A DNA stretch of 64,000 nucleotides from Flavobacterium sufflavum (GTDB lineage Bacteria; Bacteroidota; Bacteroidia; Flavobacteriales; Flavobacteriaceae): NCBI RefSeq assembly GCF_004016525.1, contig NZ_SACJ01000002.1:186001-250000 (forward strand), in the 5' to 3' direction. Under the pieces are notes generated by a model that worked only from the letters and a program-made list of their open reading frames with translations, ran no database searches and was not told where the DNA came from. Of this stretch, positions 7,857-17,580 are shown one piece after another. Each line of letters starts with the position of its first letter. The stretch's first letter is position 1. Position numbers and translations under genes: made by a program.

Positions 7857-8841
7857 CGGTAAAATTTTCTTTGATGTATTGATGTACATCTAAAAATGAA
7901 GTATTTAACGCAGTTTTAATTTTGGCATTTGAAAATTCATTCCTGCTCATAAAAGAACGAAGAGTATCCTTAGAGATATTGTTGCTTTTACGGGAAAAAA
8001 GACTCAAAAACCAGTTTACTCTCCATGTGATTTCCATCATAAAAGGCTTGGCTTCTACGCTTGGCCTTTTTACTTTTAGAGTATCGGCAATAGTGTTGAA
8101 GATGTCTCTGAAAATAATGTTTTGTCCAATAAGAATAAAACGTTCGTTGCAAATGGTACTTTGTGTCAACTGGTACATGATTCTCACTACATCGTCTACA
8201 GCAACAAAACCAGTGCTTCCTAATGTGTAAAACAGCAAGCCATCGGCTATTTTTTTAATGAGCTGTCCGCTGCCTTGGTCTTCAAATCCGGGTCCAATGA
8301 TAACACCGGGATTAACAATGATAACATTTAAACCTTCTTGTTGGCCACGCCAAATTTCCATTTCGGCTCCGTATTTAGAAATAGCATAATCGCTATGATG
8401 TTTCTCCGGATTCCATTCGGTTTCTTCGGTTTTTACAGTTTCGTGTGCGGCTAAATCGCCAAGAGCAGAAGTAGAGCTTACGTAGCATAATTTCTGGACA
8501 CCTTTGGCAATACAAAAGTTGACGATGTTAGCTGTTCCTTCAATATTGATTTTTCGAAGTAAATTTTCGTCTTTTGGGTCAAAAGAAATCATGGCAGCAC
8601 AATGATAAACTTGCGTGCAATTGACAAAAGCATGTTCTAGTGAAGGAATGTCAAGGATATCAGCATGTACCCATTCGATAGCATCAAACAAAGCGGATTT
8701 GTTATAATGCTGAAATAAGGATTTTGTTTTTTGAATGTTGCTTTTCTTGCGATAAATGGCACGAACGTTTTCTCCATTTTCTAATAAATGAAGTAATAAA
8801 TGTGCGCCTACTAAACCGGTTCCTCCTGTAACTAAAATCAT
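7849..8841 (-). CDS. NAD-dependent epimerase/dehydratase (extended SDR)
   Basis: Cytoplasmic extended short-chain dehydrogenase of 330 residues. The N-terminus has the Rossmann glycine motif MILVTGGTGLVGAHL, the catalytic YxxxK as DYAISKYGAE with an upstream VSSTSALG serine, and NPGVIIGPG after it. It fits the sugar epimerase/dihydroflavonol reductase-like group; the substrate cannot be read from the sequence. The start at 8841 is chosen since it puts the glycine motif at residue 6. The frame stays open upstream to 8925 but that extension is translated palindromic repeat. The 3' end overlaps the DUF4296 gene by 8 bases. Confidence 0.9.
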   Translation of the reverse strand: MILVTGGTGLVGAHLLLHLLENGENVRAIYRKKSNIQKTKSLFQHYNKSALFDAIEWVHADILDIPSLEHAFVNCTQVYHCAAMISFDPKDENLLRKINIEGTANIVNFCIAKGVQKLCYVSSTSALGDLAAHETVKTEETEWNPEKHHSDYAISKYGAEMEIWRGQQEGLNVIIVNPGVIIGPGFEDQGSGQLIKKIADGLLFYTLGSTGFVAVDDVVRIMYQLTQSTICNERFILIGQNIIFRDIFNTIADTLKVKRPSVEAKPFMMEITWRVNWFLSLFSRKSNNISKDTLRSFMSRNEFSNAKIKTALNTSFLDVHQYIKENFTAN

Positions 8842-8866
8842 TTTGTAAATGTAATAAATCAATTTT

Positions 8867-8926
8867 AATGGCAAAAAACAATTTCCATCCCGATAGCTAT
8901 CGGGATGGAAATTGTTTTTTGCCATT
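8867..8926. repeat. Perfect 60-bp palindrome
   Basis: Arms 8867-8896 and 8897-8926 are exactly complementary over 30 bp with no spacer; the centre is CCCGATAGCTATCGGG (8889-8904). It lies between the epimerase start and the tyrS promoter, so it could form a cruciform or a long RNA hairpin in the leader of the epimerase transcript. Confidence 0.9.
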
Positions 8927-8937
8927 GTTATTGAATA

Positions 8938-8967
8938 TTGTCATTGCTGTTGATTTTGTTATCTTTG
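8938..8967 (+). promoter_or_regulatory. Candidate tyrS promoter
   Basis: TTG at 8938-8940 and TATCTTTG at 8960-8967 with a 19-base spacer match the Bacteroidetes -33/-7 consensus. Transcription would start about 45 bases before the ATG. No T-box-like leader is seen. Confidence 0.7.
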
Positions 8968-9018
8968 CGCACTCGAAGCCTGAAAGGCTGAACTGACGAA
9001 AGTAAATTGATTAAAAAC

Positions 9019-10311
9019 ATGAAGAATTTTATTGAAGAAGTAACTTGGAGAGGAATGCTCCACGATGTTATGCCAGGCACCGAAGAACATTTGATGGAAC
9101 AAATGCGTGTGGCGTATGTGGGGATTGACCCAACTGCAGATTCATTACATATAGGACATTTAGTGGGCGTAATGTTGTTGAAACATTTTCAGTTGTCCGG
9201 ACACAAACCATTAGCATTGGTGGGTGGTGCCACAGGAATGATTGGAGATCCGTCAGGAAAATCTAACGAAAGAAATTTATTAGACGAAGCTACCTTGCGT
9301 CACAATCAGGAAGCGATAAAAGGACAATTGGCTCGTTTTTTGGATTTTACTTCCTATGCGCCAAATGCTGCCGAGTTAGTAAATAACTACGATTGGATGA
9401 AGAATTTCTCTTTCCTGGATTTCATTCGTGATGTGGGGAAACACATTACCGTAAATTACATGATGGCGAAGGATTCGGTAAAGAAACGTTTGTCGTCAGA
9501 GTCGGCTGAAGGAATGTCGTTTACTGAGTTTACATACCAACTGGTTCAAGGCTACGACTTCTTGCATTTGTACAGAGATAAAAGCTGTACACTACAAATG
9601 GGAGGAAGTGACCAGTGGGGGAATATCACCACCGGAACCGAATTAGTACGCAGGATAGCAAGTGGAAAGGCTTATGCTTTGACTTGCCCATTAATTACAA
9701 AAGCGGACGGAACTAAATTTGGTAAATCCGAAGGAGGAAATATTTGGCTGGATGCTGCCAGAACATCTCCATATAAATTTTACCAATATTGGTTGAATAC
9801 TTCTGATATTGATGCCGAAAAATACATCAAGATCTTTACCTTTTTGTCTAAAGAAGAAATCGAAGATTTAACGATAAAACATAGGGAAGCGCCACATTTG
9901 CGTGTATTGCAAAAAAAATTGGCCGAAGAGATTACAATTATGGTTCACTCAGCCGAAGATTTAGAAAATGCCATTAAAGCATCGAATATTCTTTTTGGAA
10001 ATGCCACTGCCGATGATTTGAAACAATTGGACGAAGCTACTTTCTTAGAAGTTTTTGATGGTGTTCCGCAAGCTGAAATTGCTAAGGCTGATATAGAAGT
10101 TGGTTTAGATATTGTTGCTGTTTTGAATGAAAAGACAGGATTTATGAAATCTAATGGTGAAGCAAGAAGAGCCTTGACTGCCAATTCTATTTCGGTAAAC
10201 AGAGAAAAAGTAAAAGAAGATTTTGCACTTTCGACAAAAGATTTAATCAATGAGCAATTTGTGTTGTTGCAAAGCGGAAAGAAAAATTATTTTGTGGTTA
10301 GAGTAGTTTAA
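9019..10311 (+). CDS. tyrS: Tyrosyl-tRNA synthetase
   Basis: Class I synthetase that charges tRNA-Tyr. The 430-residue protein carries the HIGH motif ([11 protein letters not shown]), [13 protein letters not shown], the tyrosine-binding YDFLHLY and GGSDQWGNI segments, KMSKS-type [13 protein letters not shown], and a C-terminal S4 RNA-binding domain ([18 protein letters not shown] to the end). The start is the ATG at 9019 ([12 protein letters not shown]); an in-frame TTG at 9007 is less likely. It is a single-gene unit with its own promoter and a strong terminator 50 bases after the stop. Confidence 0.96.
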   Translation: MKNFIEEVTWRGMLHDVMPGTEEHLMEQMRVAYVGIDPTADSLHIGHLVGVMLLKHFQLSGHKPLALVGGATGMIGDPSGKSNERNLLDEATLRHNQEAIKGQLARFLDFTSYAPNAAELVNNYDWMKNFSFLDFIRDVGKHITVNYMMAKDSVKKRLSSESAEGMSFTEFTYQLVQGYDFLHLYRDKSCTLQMGGSDQWGNITTGTELVRRIASGKAYALTCPLITKADGTKFGKSEGGNIWLDAARTSPYKFYQYWLNTSDIDAEKYIKIFTFLSKEEIEDLTIKHREAPHLRVLQKKLAEEITIMVHSAEDLENAIKASNILFGNATADDLKQLDEATFLEVFDGVPQAEIAKADIEVGLDIVAVLNEKTGFMKSNGEARRALTANSISVNREKVKEDFALSTKDLINEQFVLLQSGKKNYFVVRVV

Positions 10312-10362
10312 TCATAAGAAGAATAAAGTGATTTTCTTTTTAGGGAATTACATTAAAAATTC

Positions 10363-10393
10363 AAAAGCCTGATAATATTGTTATCAGGCTTTT
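10363..10393 (+). terminator. Intrinsic terminator after tyrS
   Basis: Perfect 13-bp stem AAAAGCCTGATAA (10363-10375) and its complement (10381-10393), 5-base loop, followed by a T-rich tract. Confidence 0.85.
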
Positions 10394-10436
10394 GTGTTTT
10401 AAGAACCGTTCTCTATTTTTGGCTTTTGCTATCAGT

Positions 10437-13400
10437 ATGAAAAATCAACAAGTTTGGTCTTACGTAGTTTCTTTTTTTGTGGTTTCTCTCCTGTCTTTAT
10501 CAGGATTGAAAGCCCAAAATCTTTTTTTCGAAAAAATTTCCGGTCGTGAAGCAAACCCCGTTACTCAAATACACGGTATTGCTAAAGATTCCATAGGCTA
10601 TATATGGTTTGGAAGCTGGAATGGTGCTTATCGATATGACGGTAAAACATTTGACTTTTTTTATCATAACCCAAAAGATAAGACTTCATTACCTAATAAT
10701 AGAATACGCAATATTGTTTCCGACAAAAAATTAGGACTTTGGTTTTTTACCTTCGATAGAAAATACGTGCGATTTAATTATCAGTTAAATTCTTTTAAAA
10801 TTGTTCTTGATAATAAAGTACCTAAAATTGTAATTGAGAGGCTTAACAATAAATCCAGTGAGTTAAATAAAAACCGGATTGTAAATGGGAAAAGCTATTA
10901 TTTATCCTCACATCAATTTACTTCTCAGGATGTAAAATCAGGTGAAGAATATCGTTATACGGCTAATATCAATCATCCGGGACAATTATTGGATGATTAT
11001 ATAACTGATTTTTTTATTGATGACGAGAATATTATCTGGCTGGGAAGCAGAGGAGGCGATGTGTATAAGGCAAATCCAAACAGGAATCCTTTTGAATTGC
11101 ATTACAGCTACAGAAAGGATAGTGAAAACACCAAATTAGCTACTGTTAAAGGCATTTTAAAAGTAGATGATAAAATATGGCTGGCTACTGATGAAGGAAT
11201 ATTAATCTACAATAATAAAGGCTTAGATTATAATCATCCTTTTTATAAATCGAATAGCCAAATTAAGAATGCGCGTAGTTTTTTGAAGGACAATAAAGGC
11301 CGGATTTGGATAGGTGGTATTAACGGACTAGAGTGTTATGATCCTAAAACTAACCAATGTAAGGTTGTAATCAATAGAGTTTTAAGTCCTAATTTAGAAA
11401 TATGGTCTGTTTATGCCTTAGAAGTATCCGGGAATAATTTGTGGGTTGGTTTGTACAATGGTATTGCCTGTATCAATTTAGCCAACGATAAAATCAGCTA
11501 TTATGATTTAGCGGCTACTGTCCATAATGGTAGTGTTATGGATGTTTTATCTGTTAACGGTCGTGAACTTTGGTTAGCAACTGAGGGAAGCGGGGTTATC
11601 CGATTAAAAATAGATAATAAGGGGAAGATATATGATAAATTAGCACTGAATACTTTTGATAAGCATCTTAAGAATAAGATTTCAGGAAATATTATTTACG
11701 CTTTGCATAGAGACAAACGAGGAGCAATTTGGGTTGGTTCCAGCGAAGGATTGAATAAAATTTACACAAATACAAATCCGATGCGAATTGAAAAAATACA
11801 ATTGCAATCGGAAAGTCCTAATATTTATATTTCTTCAATTACTGATGATGCCAAAGGAAATCTTTGGATTGCCCATAAACAGGGTCTTTCGATGATTGAT
11901 ATTAGAACGAATAAAATTTCTAATTACAGAAGAGAAGATCAGTTTGGGTCATGGACTTTTTCAGAAAGAGCTTTTTATAAAGATTTAGCCAATCAGAAAA
12001 TATATTTTGGGGATAAAAACGGCTATCTTTCTTTTAGTCCAAAAGAAATCAAAACGAATTCAGTTAATGATAAATTGATTTTTAAAACCTTGTATTTATC
12101 GAATGAAAAAGTGATTCCGATGGATACAATTAATGATCAAATTGTTTTGACCAAAGATTTATCGCAAACCCAATCGATTCAGTTGGATTATGAAAACAGA
12201 AGTTTTACGATAGAATTAGCTTCATTTAATTATAGCAATACAAATAAGATGGTTTATGAGTACACCTTAGAAGGCTATGAAGACAAATGGATTAAGACCA
12301 ATAGCAGTAAAATAACGTATAATAAACTGCCTCCGGGTAATTATGTTTTTAAGGCCCGTGTTGTTTCGCCAAATGATACAAAATCGCCAATAAAAGTATT
12401 GGATATTGATGTGAGTGCGCCTTGGTATGGAACCTGGTGGGCTAAACTGTTTTTTTTAGGTTTGTTGGCGGCAATAGCTTTTTGGATTTTTAAAGCCATG
12501 TTGTACAGGGATCGTTTGAAAAATGAAATCAAACTGGAGCGATTGAATACCGAAAGACAGGAAGCTTTAAACAAAGAAAAAATAGAGTTTTTTACCAATA
12601 TTTCCCATGATTTAAAAACGCCGCTAACCCTGATTGTGGATCCCTTGAAACGCATTCACGATAATAAAGTGGCTGCAGAAGACAAAGAAGTTTATTTCTC
12701 CATAGTCAATAGAAATATAAATTATTTGACCAAGTTGATTCATCAGATTTTGGATTTTCGTAAATCGGAGATGGGTAAATTGAAATTAAATCCTACTGTT
12801 CAAAACTTCAATCTTTTTATAGAAGAATGTTATACCTCATTTCAATTTATAGCTGCAAAACGAAATATAGCACTTCAGCTTCAGGTAGATAAAACGCCTT
12901 TATACTGTTCTTTGGATTTTGAAAAAGTACAACAGATTATTGTGAACATAGTTTCTAATGCTTTTCAATATACTTCTGACGGAGGACTGGTAATACTTTC
13001 GGCAGCTCTTAATGAGGCGAAATCTACTTTGGAAATCACGGTTCAAGACAATGGTGTTGGAATTAATGCTGCAGAACTGGAAAAAATATTCGAACCATTT
13101 AATAATGTAGGCTCTAGTCCTTATCATGGGTATTCTTCCGGAATAGGGTTGTCTTTAACACGAAATTTAATTGAGCTTTTAAAAGGAACTATTTCTATTG
13201 AAAGTGAGCCTGATAAGGGAACTAAAGTATTGATTAGTCTGCCTTACGATGCCGCCAAAACGGAGGATATTACGTTAGTTAAAGTGGAGCAACTTCATCA
13301 AAAGGAGGAAGATTATGAGGATAATCAGGAAAAAGAGAGTGAACAAATTTCTTTTGAAAGCGCCAAGCCTACGCTGCTTATTGTAGAAGACAACCCGGAT

Positions 13401-14111
13401 GTGCAAACCTATTTGAATAAAGAATTAGGGAAAGAATACACTTTGATTCAGGAGTATGACGGAAAGAAAGGGCTTGAGGCTGCCATAAAGTACATACCGG
13501 ATATTATTGTTTCCGACATTATGATGCCGGAAATGCAGGGAACGGAATTTTGTGCAGCACTTAAAGGCAATGAAAATACCAGCCATATTCCGCTAATCTT
13601 TTTAACAGCAAAAGGCTCTGATGAAAACCAGATAGAAGGATATAATCTGGGAGCAGAGGCTTATGTGATGAAACCGTTTAATGTGGATGTTTTAAACGCA
13701 CAGATAAAAAGTGTGTTAGAAAACAGAATCATTTTGCAAAACAGGCTTGCCGGTATCAAAAAGATTGAGCAATTACAACAGGAAGTACCAGATCAGGATA
13801 ATGAGTTTCTTGAAAAAGTGATTGAAAAAATTACTCTCAACATAGAAGAAACTGATTTTAATTCTGAGGAGCTGGCGCAGGCTTTGGGTATTAGCCAAAG
13901 ACAGTTGTATCGTAAACTAAAAGGAATAACTGGAAATACGGTTCATGAGTTTATTACTAAAGTGAAGATGAATCAGGCCGAAGAGCTGCTTAGAAATTCG
14001 GACTTAAGTATATCTCAAATTGCCTATAAAGTAGGGTTTTCAGAACCATCCAATTTTTCACGTACTTTTTCTAAGCATTTTGGTTGTAGTCCTTCACAGT
14101 ATTTAAAATAA
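10437..14111 (+). CDS. Hybrid two-component sensor/regulator (HTCS)
   Basis: One-protein signalling system of 1224 residues. In order: a signal peptide (1-27, cut after GLKAQ); a periplasmic double beta-propeller with Reg_prop repeats such as GYIWFGSWNG, GRIWIGGINGLECYD and GAIWVGSSEGLNKI; a Y_Y_Y domain near 580-665; one membrane segment (LFFLGLLAAIAFWIFKAML); a HisKA helix with NISHDLKTPLT (His724); HATPase_c (NIVSNAFQYT, DNGVGI, SGIGLSLTRNL); a receiver with SDIMMPEMQG (Asp1027); and a C-terminal AraC-type helix-turn-helix. All catalytic residues are present. Start is the ATG at 10437; an earlier in-frame TTG lies inside the tyrS terminator. Such proteins sense oligosaccharide and switch on neighbouring enzymes, here probably the GH2 and esterase genes. 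Confidence 0.95.
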   Translation: MKNQQVWSYVVSFFVVSLLSLSGLKAQNLFFEKISGREANPVTQIHGIAKDSIGYIWFGSWNGAYRYDGKTFDFFYHNPKDKTSLPNNRIRNIVSDKKLGLWFFTFDRKYVRFNYQLNSFKIVLDNKVPKIVIERLNNKSSELNKNRIVNGKSYYLSSHQFTSQDVKSGEEYRYTANINHPGQLLDDYITDFFIDDENIIWLGSRGGDVYKANPNRNPFELHYSYRKDSENTKLATVKGILKVDDKIWLATDEGILIYNNKGLDYNHPFYKSNSQIKNARSFLKDNKGRIWIGGINGLECYDPKTNQCKVVINRVLSPNLEIWSVYALEVSGNNLWVGLYNGIACINLANDKISYYDLAATVHNGSVMDVLSVNGRELWLATEGSGVIRLKIDNKGKIYDKLALNTFDKHLKNKISGNIIYALHRDKRGAIWVGSSEGLNKIYTNTNPMRIEKIQLQSESPNIYISSITDDAKGNLWIAHKQGLSMIDIRTNKISNYRREDQFGSWTFSERAFYKDLANQKIYFGDKNGYLSFSPKEIKTNSVNDKLIFKTLYLSNEKVIPMDTINDQIVLTKDLSQTQSIQLDYENRSFTIELASFNYSNTNKMVYEYTLEGYEDKWIKTNSSKITYNKLPPGNYVFKARVVSPNDTKSPIKVLDIDVSAPWYGTWWAKLFFLGLLAAIAFWIFKAMLYRDRLKNEIKLERLNTERQEALNKEKIEFFTNISHDLKTPLTLIVDPLKRIHDNKVAAEDKEVYFSIVNRNINYLTKLIHQILDFRKSEMGKLKLNPTVQNFNLFIEECYTSFQFIAAKRNIALQLQVDKTPLYCSLDFEKVQQIIVNIVSNAFQYTSDGGLVILSAALNEAKSTLEITVQDNGVGINAAELEKIFEPFNNVGSSPYHGYSSGIGLSLTRNLIELLKGTISIESEPDKGTKVLISLPYDAAKTEDITLVKVEQLHQKEEDYEDNQEKESEQISFESAKPTLLIVEDNPDVQTYLNKELGKEYTLIQEYDGKKGLEAAIKYIPDIIVSDIMMPEMQGTEFCAALKGNENTSHIPLIFLTAKGSDENQIEGYNLGAEAYVMKPFNVDVLNAQIKSVLENRIILQNRLAGIKKIEQLQQEVPDQDNEFLEKVIEKITLNIEETDFNSEELAQALGISQRQLYRKLKGITGNTVHEFITKVKMNQAEELLRNSDLSISQIAYKVGFSEPSNFSRTFSKHFGCSPSQYLK

Positions 14112-14170
14112 ATTGTAGGCAATAGTTTTAAGCTTATCATTACTATTTAGTTTTCAGGTTCTAAAAATAA

Positions 14171-14216
14171 TTACCGCAAATTCGCAAATTTTTAATAATC
14201 TGCGAATCTGCGGTAA
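14171..14216. repeat. Long imperfect palindrome after the HTCS gene
   Basis: TTACCGCAAATTCGCAAATT (14171-14190) pairs with 14197-14216 at 18 of 20 positions, with a 6-base loop. It contains an internal near-duplication of CGCAAATT. It could terminate the HTCS transcript or be another dispersed repeat family; no second copy occurs in this window. Confidence 0.7.
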
Positions 14217-14418
14217 AATTTATTTTCCAAAGTTTAGGTTTTGAATTTATAGTTTCGTGGTTTCAGTTTGTCAAATTCAAAATAAAATTATTCTTGTTAT
14301 TTATTGTTTTTCTTCTTATTCACTAGTTATATTCAGCCATTTCATATCAAATTCCGCCAAATGTCAAGATATGAATGCTAATGGCAATCTATGATAATTC
14401 AAAATGAATTAAGGAATT

Positions 14419-14426
14419 TACATTTG
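14419..14426 (+). promoter_or_regulatory. -7 element candidate for the GH2 gene
   Basis: TACATTTG is an exact TAnnTTTG match 58 bases before the ATG. No TTG lies at the usual -33 distance, which would fit a promoter needing an activator such as the neighbouring HTCS. Confidence 0.45.
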
Positions 14427-14484
14427 TAGATGTATTGTTAATCTATATTCATTATAAAAAAATAAACCAAATAACTATTAAGCA

Positions 14485-17400
14485 ATGAATTTGAAAGGAG
14501 TTTTATATGCACTCAGTTTTGTAACGCTATTGGCAAATACGGTATGTGCACAGGATAAAAAATCAGCTAGGGAAAAATACAACTTCAATTACGGCTGGAA
14601 ATTAAATGTTGGAGATGTAGAGGAGGCACAAAATACCAACTTTAACGATAAGTTATGGACTAACGTAAATTTGCCATATTCCTGGAATCAGGGGGAAGCT
14701 TTCAGACTGGATATTTCCCATCTCTCAACAGGAGTTGCCTGGTACCGAAAAATATTTCAACTGCCAAAAGAGGCTGCTAACAAAAAAGTTTTTATCGAAT
14801 TTGAAGGGGTGCGTCAAATGGGTGAAGTTTATGTAAACGGAAAATTTGCGGGGCGTCATGAAAATGGGGCTATGGCTTTTGGAATCGATATTTCTGCTTT
14901 TGTGAATCCTTTTCCTCAGGAAAATGTAATTGCCGTTAAAACCGACAACGATTGGCGATACAAAGAAAAAGCTACAGGTTCAGGATTTCAATGGAATGAT
15001 AAAAACTTCAATGCCAATTATGGAGGAATTCCAAAAAATGTATTCTTACATATTAAATCCAAAGTATACCAAACCCTGCCTTTGTATTCATTTTTAGGCA
15101 CAACAGGAACTTATGTATATGCCACTGATTTTAATATAGCTGAAAAGAAGGCTACTGTAAATGTTTCTTCGCAAGTGAAAAATGAAGAGGCTAAAACGGT
15201 CAGTGCACAATTGAAAGTAAGTGTTAAAGATATGCAAGGTAAAGAAGTGGCTTCTTTTTTAGGCAATGCAATATCATTGGCTCCAAATGAAATGAAGGAT
15301 TTAAAAGCGTCCAAAGCCTTACAGGATTTGAATTTCTGGAGTTGGGGTTATGGTTATCTGTATACTGTTACTTCTGAATTAGTAGTAGACAATCAATCGG
15401 TTGATAAAACAGAAATCCGTACAGGTTTTAGAAAAGCGGAATTTAAAAACGGAATGGTTTATTTAAATGACCGTGTGATTATGATGCACGGTTATGCGCA
15501 ACGCACCAGCAACGAATGGCCTTCGATTGGAATGTCGGCCCCGGCTTGGTTAAGTGATTATTCGAATAGTTTAATGGTAAAAAGCAATGGGAACTTAGTG
15601 CGTTGGATGCACATTACGCCTTGGAAACAGGATGTGGAATCCTGTGACAGGGTAGGTCTGATTCAGGCTATGCCGGCTGGAGATTCGGAGAAAGATGTGG
15701 AAGGAAGACGTTGGGAGCAACGTACCGAGTTGATGCGTGATGCTATTATTTACAATCGCAATAATCCTAGTATTTTATTCTACGAATGTGGTAACGAAAG
15801 TATCTCAGAAGCGCACATGAGCGAAATGTTGGCAATAAGAAATCAATATGATCCTTTTGGAGGTCGTGCTATTGGTAGTAGGGAAATGTTGGACAGTAAA
15901 GTAGCTGAGTATGGAGGTGAAATGCTGTATATCAATAAAAGTGCCCGTATTCCATTCTGGGCAACCGAATACAGCAGGGATGAAGGCTTACGTAAATATT
16001 GGGACGAATTTACCACGCCTTTTCATAAAGAAGGGACAGGAGGAACATCGCATAGTAATGTGAATGGGACAAAAGTAACCGATGCAAGTGCTTATAATCA
16101 CAATCAGGATGCACATGCTATTGAGGATGTGGTACGCTGGTACGACTATTGGGAAGCACGTCCGGGAACGGGAGACAGAGTGAGTTCGGGAGGTGTGAAT
16201 ATTATTTTCAGCGATTCGAATACGCATTACCGCGGGCAGGAAAATTACCGTAGAAGTGGTGAGGTTGACCCAATGCGTATTCCTAAAGATGGATTTTATG
16301 CACACCAAGTAATTTGGGACGGATGGGTTGATACCGAAAAACCGGCAGTACATATTATCGGACATTGGAATTATGAAAAAGGGGTGACTAAAGACATAAA
16401 CGTTGTCTCTACTGCTTATGCTGTGGAATTGATTGTAAATGGTAAAAAGATTGGTAAGGGAGTTCAATCAAAACAATTCCTGTTTACGTTTAAAAATGTA
16501 GCTTTCCAGGCAGGAAGTATCAAAGCCATTGGTTATGATAAATCGGGTAAAGCCATTTGTGAAGACGAGATCAAAACAGCAGGAAAGCCTTTTGGACTTA
16601 AATTAACAAGTATTGAAAGACCGGGAGGAATGTTGGCCAATGCTAACGATTTGGCAATTGTTGAGGTTGAAGTCGTGGATAACAAAGGCAACCGTTGTCC
16701 TACTGCGATGGACATGATTAATTTTGAGGTGACGGGTCAAGGATTATTCATAGGTGGAATTGCACAAGGGCCGGATAATTACATTGGTTCAAAGAATCTT
16801 CCGGTAGAATGCGGGGTGAACAGAATTTTTGTAAAAGCCAGCGACCTGGCCGGAGAAATTAAGGTAAAAGCTACTTCGGAGTCTCTTAAAGCGGCTGAAT
16901 TAAGTATCAAGACAGTTAAAACCGATCTTCAAAAATTATCATTGGCTATGCCTTCAGATAATTTACCGTCTTATACTGCAAAAGGGCCAACACCTAATAC
17001 CCCATCTTTTACAAAAACCAGAAATGCAATTAAGGTTACAGCTGTAAAGGCTGATTCGAATCAGGCGGATGCAGAGAAAAGTTTTGATGATAACGAATTG
17101 AGCGAATGGACTAATGGGGATGGAAGTCCAAAAATTGAATATACTCTGGAGCGTGAAGCAACCATTAATCAGGTTGTATTGAAATTATCGGGTTGGAGAA
17201 GTAAAAAATATCCGCTTCGAATTTCAGTGGACGAAAAGAAAGTTTTCGAAGGAATAACACCTACAAGTTTGGGTTATGTAACACTTGATGTTTCTCCGAC
17301 CAAAGGGAAGAAAGTCCAAATTGAATTGATGGAGAATTCTAAAGATAGTAATGATATCAATTTGGTTGAAATTACCGGAAAGGTAGATGATGGAGGGTTG

Positions 17401-17496
17401 AAAAAAACAAATAGCAAAACACCGCAATTGCCTATAGTTGAGGTGGAGTTTTATGAGCCAATCGATACATTAAATAAATTGACAACAATTAAATAG
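14485..17496 (+). CDS. Glycoside hydrolase family 2 protein, secreted
   Basis: Exported glycosidase of 1003 residues. A signal peptide ends ANTVCAQ (residue 23). Then come the GH2 sugar-binding domain (FNYGWKLNVGD to about residue 190), an immunoglobulin-like domain, the TIM barrel with acid/base YECGNES (Glu438) and likely nucleophile FWATEYS (Glu495), a DUF4982-like beta domain, and a C-terminal galactose-binding-like domain (about 860-965, AEKSFDDNELSEWTNGDG). GH2 covers beta-galactosidase, beta-glucuronidase and beta-mannosidase activities, and the sequence alone does not choose. Located between an HTCS and an esterase/deacetylase gene, so it probably acts on the same decorated polysaccharide. 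A terminator follows the stop. Confidence 0.92.
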   Translation: MNLKGVLYALSFVTLLANTVCAQDKKSAREKYNFNYGWKLNVGDVEEAQNTNFNDKLWTNVNLPYSWNQGEAFRLDISHLSTGVAWYRKIFQLPKEAANKKVFIEFEGVRQMGEVYVNGKFAGRHENGAMAFGIDISAFVNPFPQENVIAVKTDNDWRYKEKATGSGFQWNDKNFNANYGGIPKNVFLHIKSKVYQTLPLYSFLGTTGTYVYATDFNIAEKKATVNVSSQVKNEEAKTVSAQLKVSVKDMQGKEVASFLGNAISLAPNEMKDLKASKALQDLNFWSWGYGYLYTVTSELVVDNQSVDKTEIRTGFRKAEFKNGMVYLNDRVIMMHGYAQRTSNEWPSIGMSAPAWLSDYSNSLMVKSNGNLVRWMHITPWKQDVESCDRVGLIQAMPAGDSEKDVEGRRWEQRTELMRDAIIYNRNNPSILFYECGNESISEAHMSEMLAIRNQYDPFGGRAIGSREMLDSKVAEYGGEMLYINKSARIPFWATEYSRDEGLRKYWDEFTTPFHKEGTGGTSHSNVNGTKVTDASAYNHNQDAHAIEDVVRWYDYWEARPGTGDRVSSGGVNIIFSDSNTHYRGQENYRRSGEVDPMRIPKDGFYAHQVIWDGWVDTEKPAVHIIGHWNYEKGVTKDINVVSTAYAVELIVNGKKIGKGVQSKQFLFTFKNVAFQAGSIKAIGYDKSGKAICEDEIKTAGKPFGLKLTSIERPGGMLANANDLAIVEVEVVDNKGNRCPTAMDMINFEVTGQGLFIGGIAQGPDNYIGSKNLPVECGVNRIFVKASDLAGEIKVKATSESLKAAELSIKTVKTDLQKLSLAMPSDNLPSYTAKGPTPNTPSFTKTRNAIKVTAVKADSNQADAEKSFDDNELSEWTNGDGSPKIEYTLEREATINQVVLKLSGWRSKKYPLRISVDEKKVFEGITPTSLGYVTLDVSPTKGKKVQIELMENSKDSNDINLVEITGKVDDGGLKKTNSKTPQLPIVEVEFYEPIDTLNKLTTIK

Positions 17497-17518
17497 GTTC
17501 GGTTAAGGTTAGTCAGTC

Positions 17519-17557
17519 GCCTATCTAAGTATACTATTTACTTGGATAGGCTTTTTT
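17519..17557 (+). terminator. Intrinsic terminator after GH2
   Basis: Stem GCCTATCTAAGTA (17519-17531) with 17539-17551, one G-U pair, followed by six T residues. Confidence 0.85.
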
Positions 17558-17580
17558 AATCAAATGAACGTCAAATTTCA

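Larger units (their letters stand above)
14112..14484. other. Intergenic region between HTCS and GH2 genes
   Basis: 373 bases with no credible gene. It holds the palindromic element at 14171-14216 and a -7-like element at 14419-14426. Around 14355-14387 the arms GCCA..TGGC form a weak inverted repeat that could be an HTCS operator, but it is too short to call. Confidence 0.6.

Noticed and set aside
8842-8925. A longer N-terminus for the epimerase starting at 8925
   Set aside because: The extra 28 residues would be the translation of the perfect palindrome; the Rossmann motif needs a start at 8841.
8968-9018. GCCTGAAAGGC hairpin in the tyrS leader as a T-box or riboswitch
   Set aside because: Only a very short stem is present, with no T-box sequence, and T-boxes are not typical of this phylum.
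15988-16467. Open frame on the minus strand inside the GH2 gene
   Set aside because: It is the antisense of well-conserved GH2 coding sequence and shows no domain of its own.
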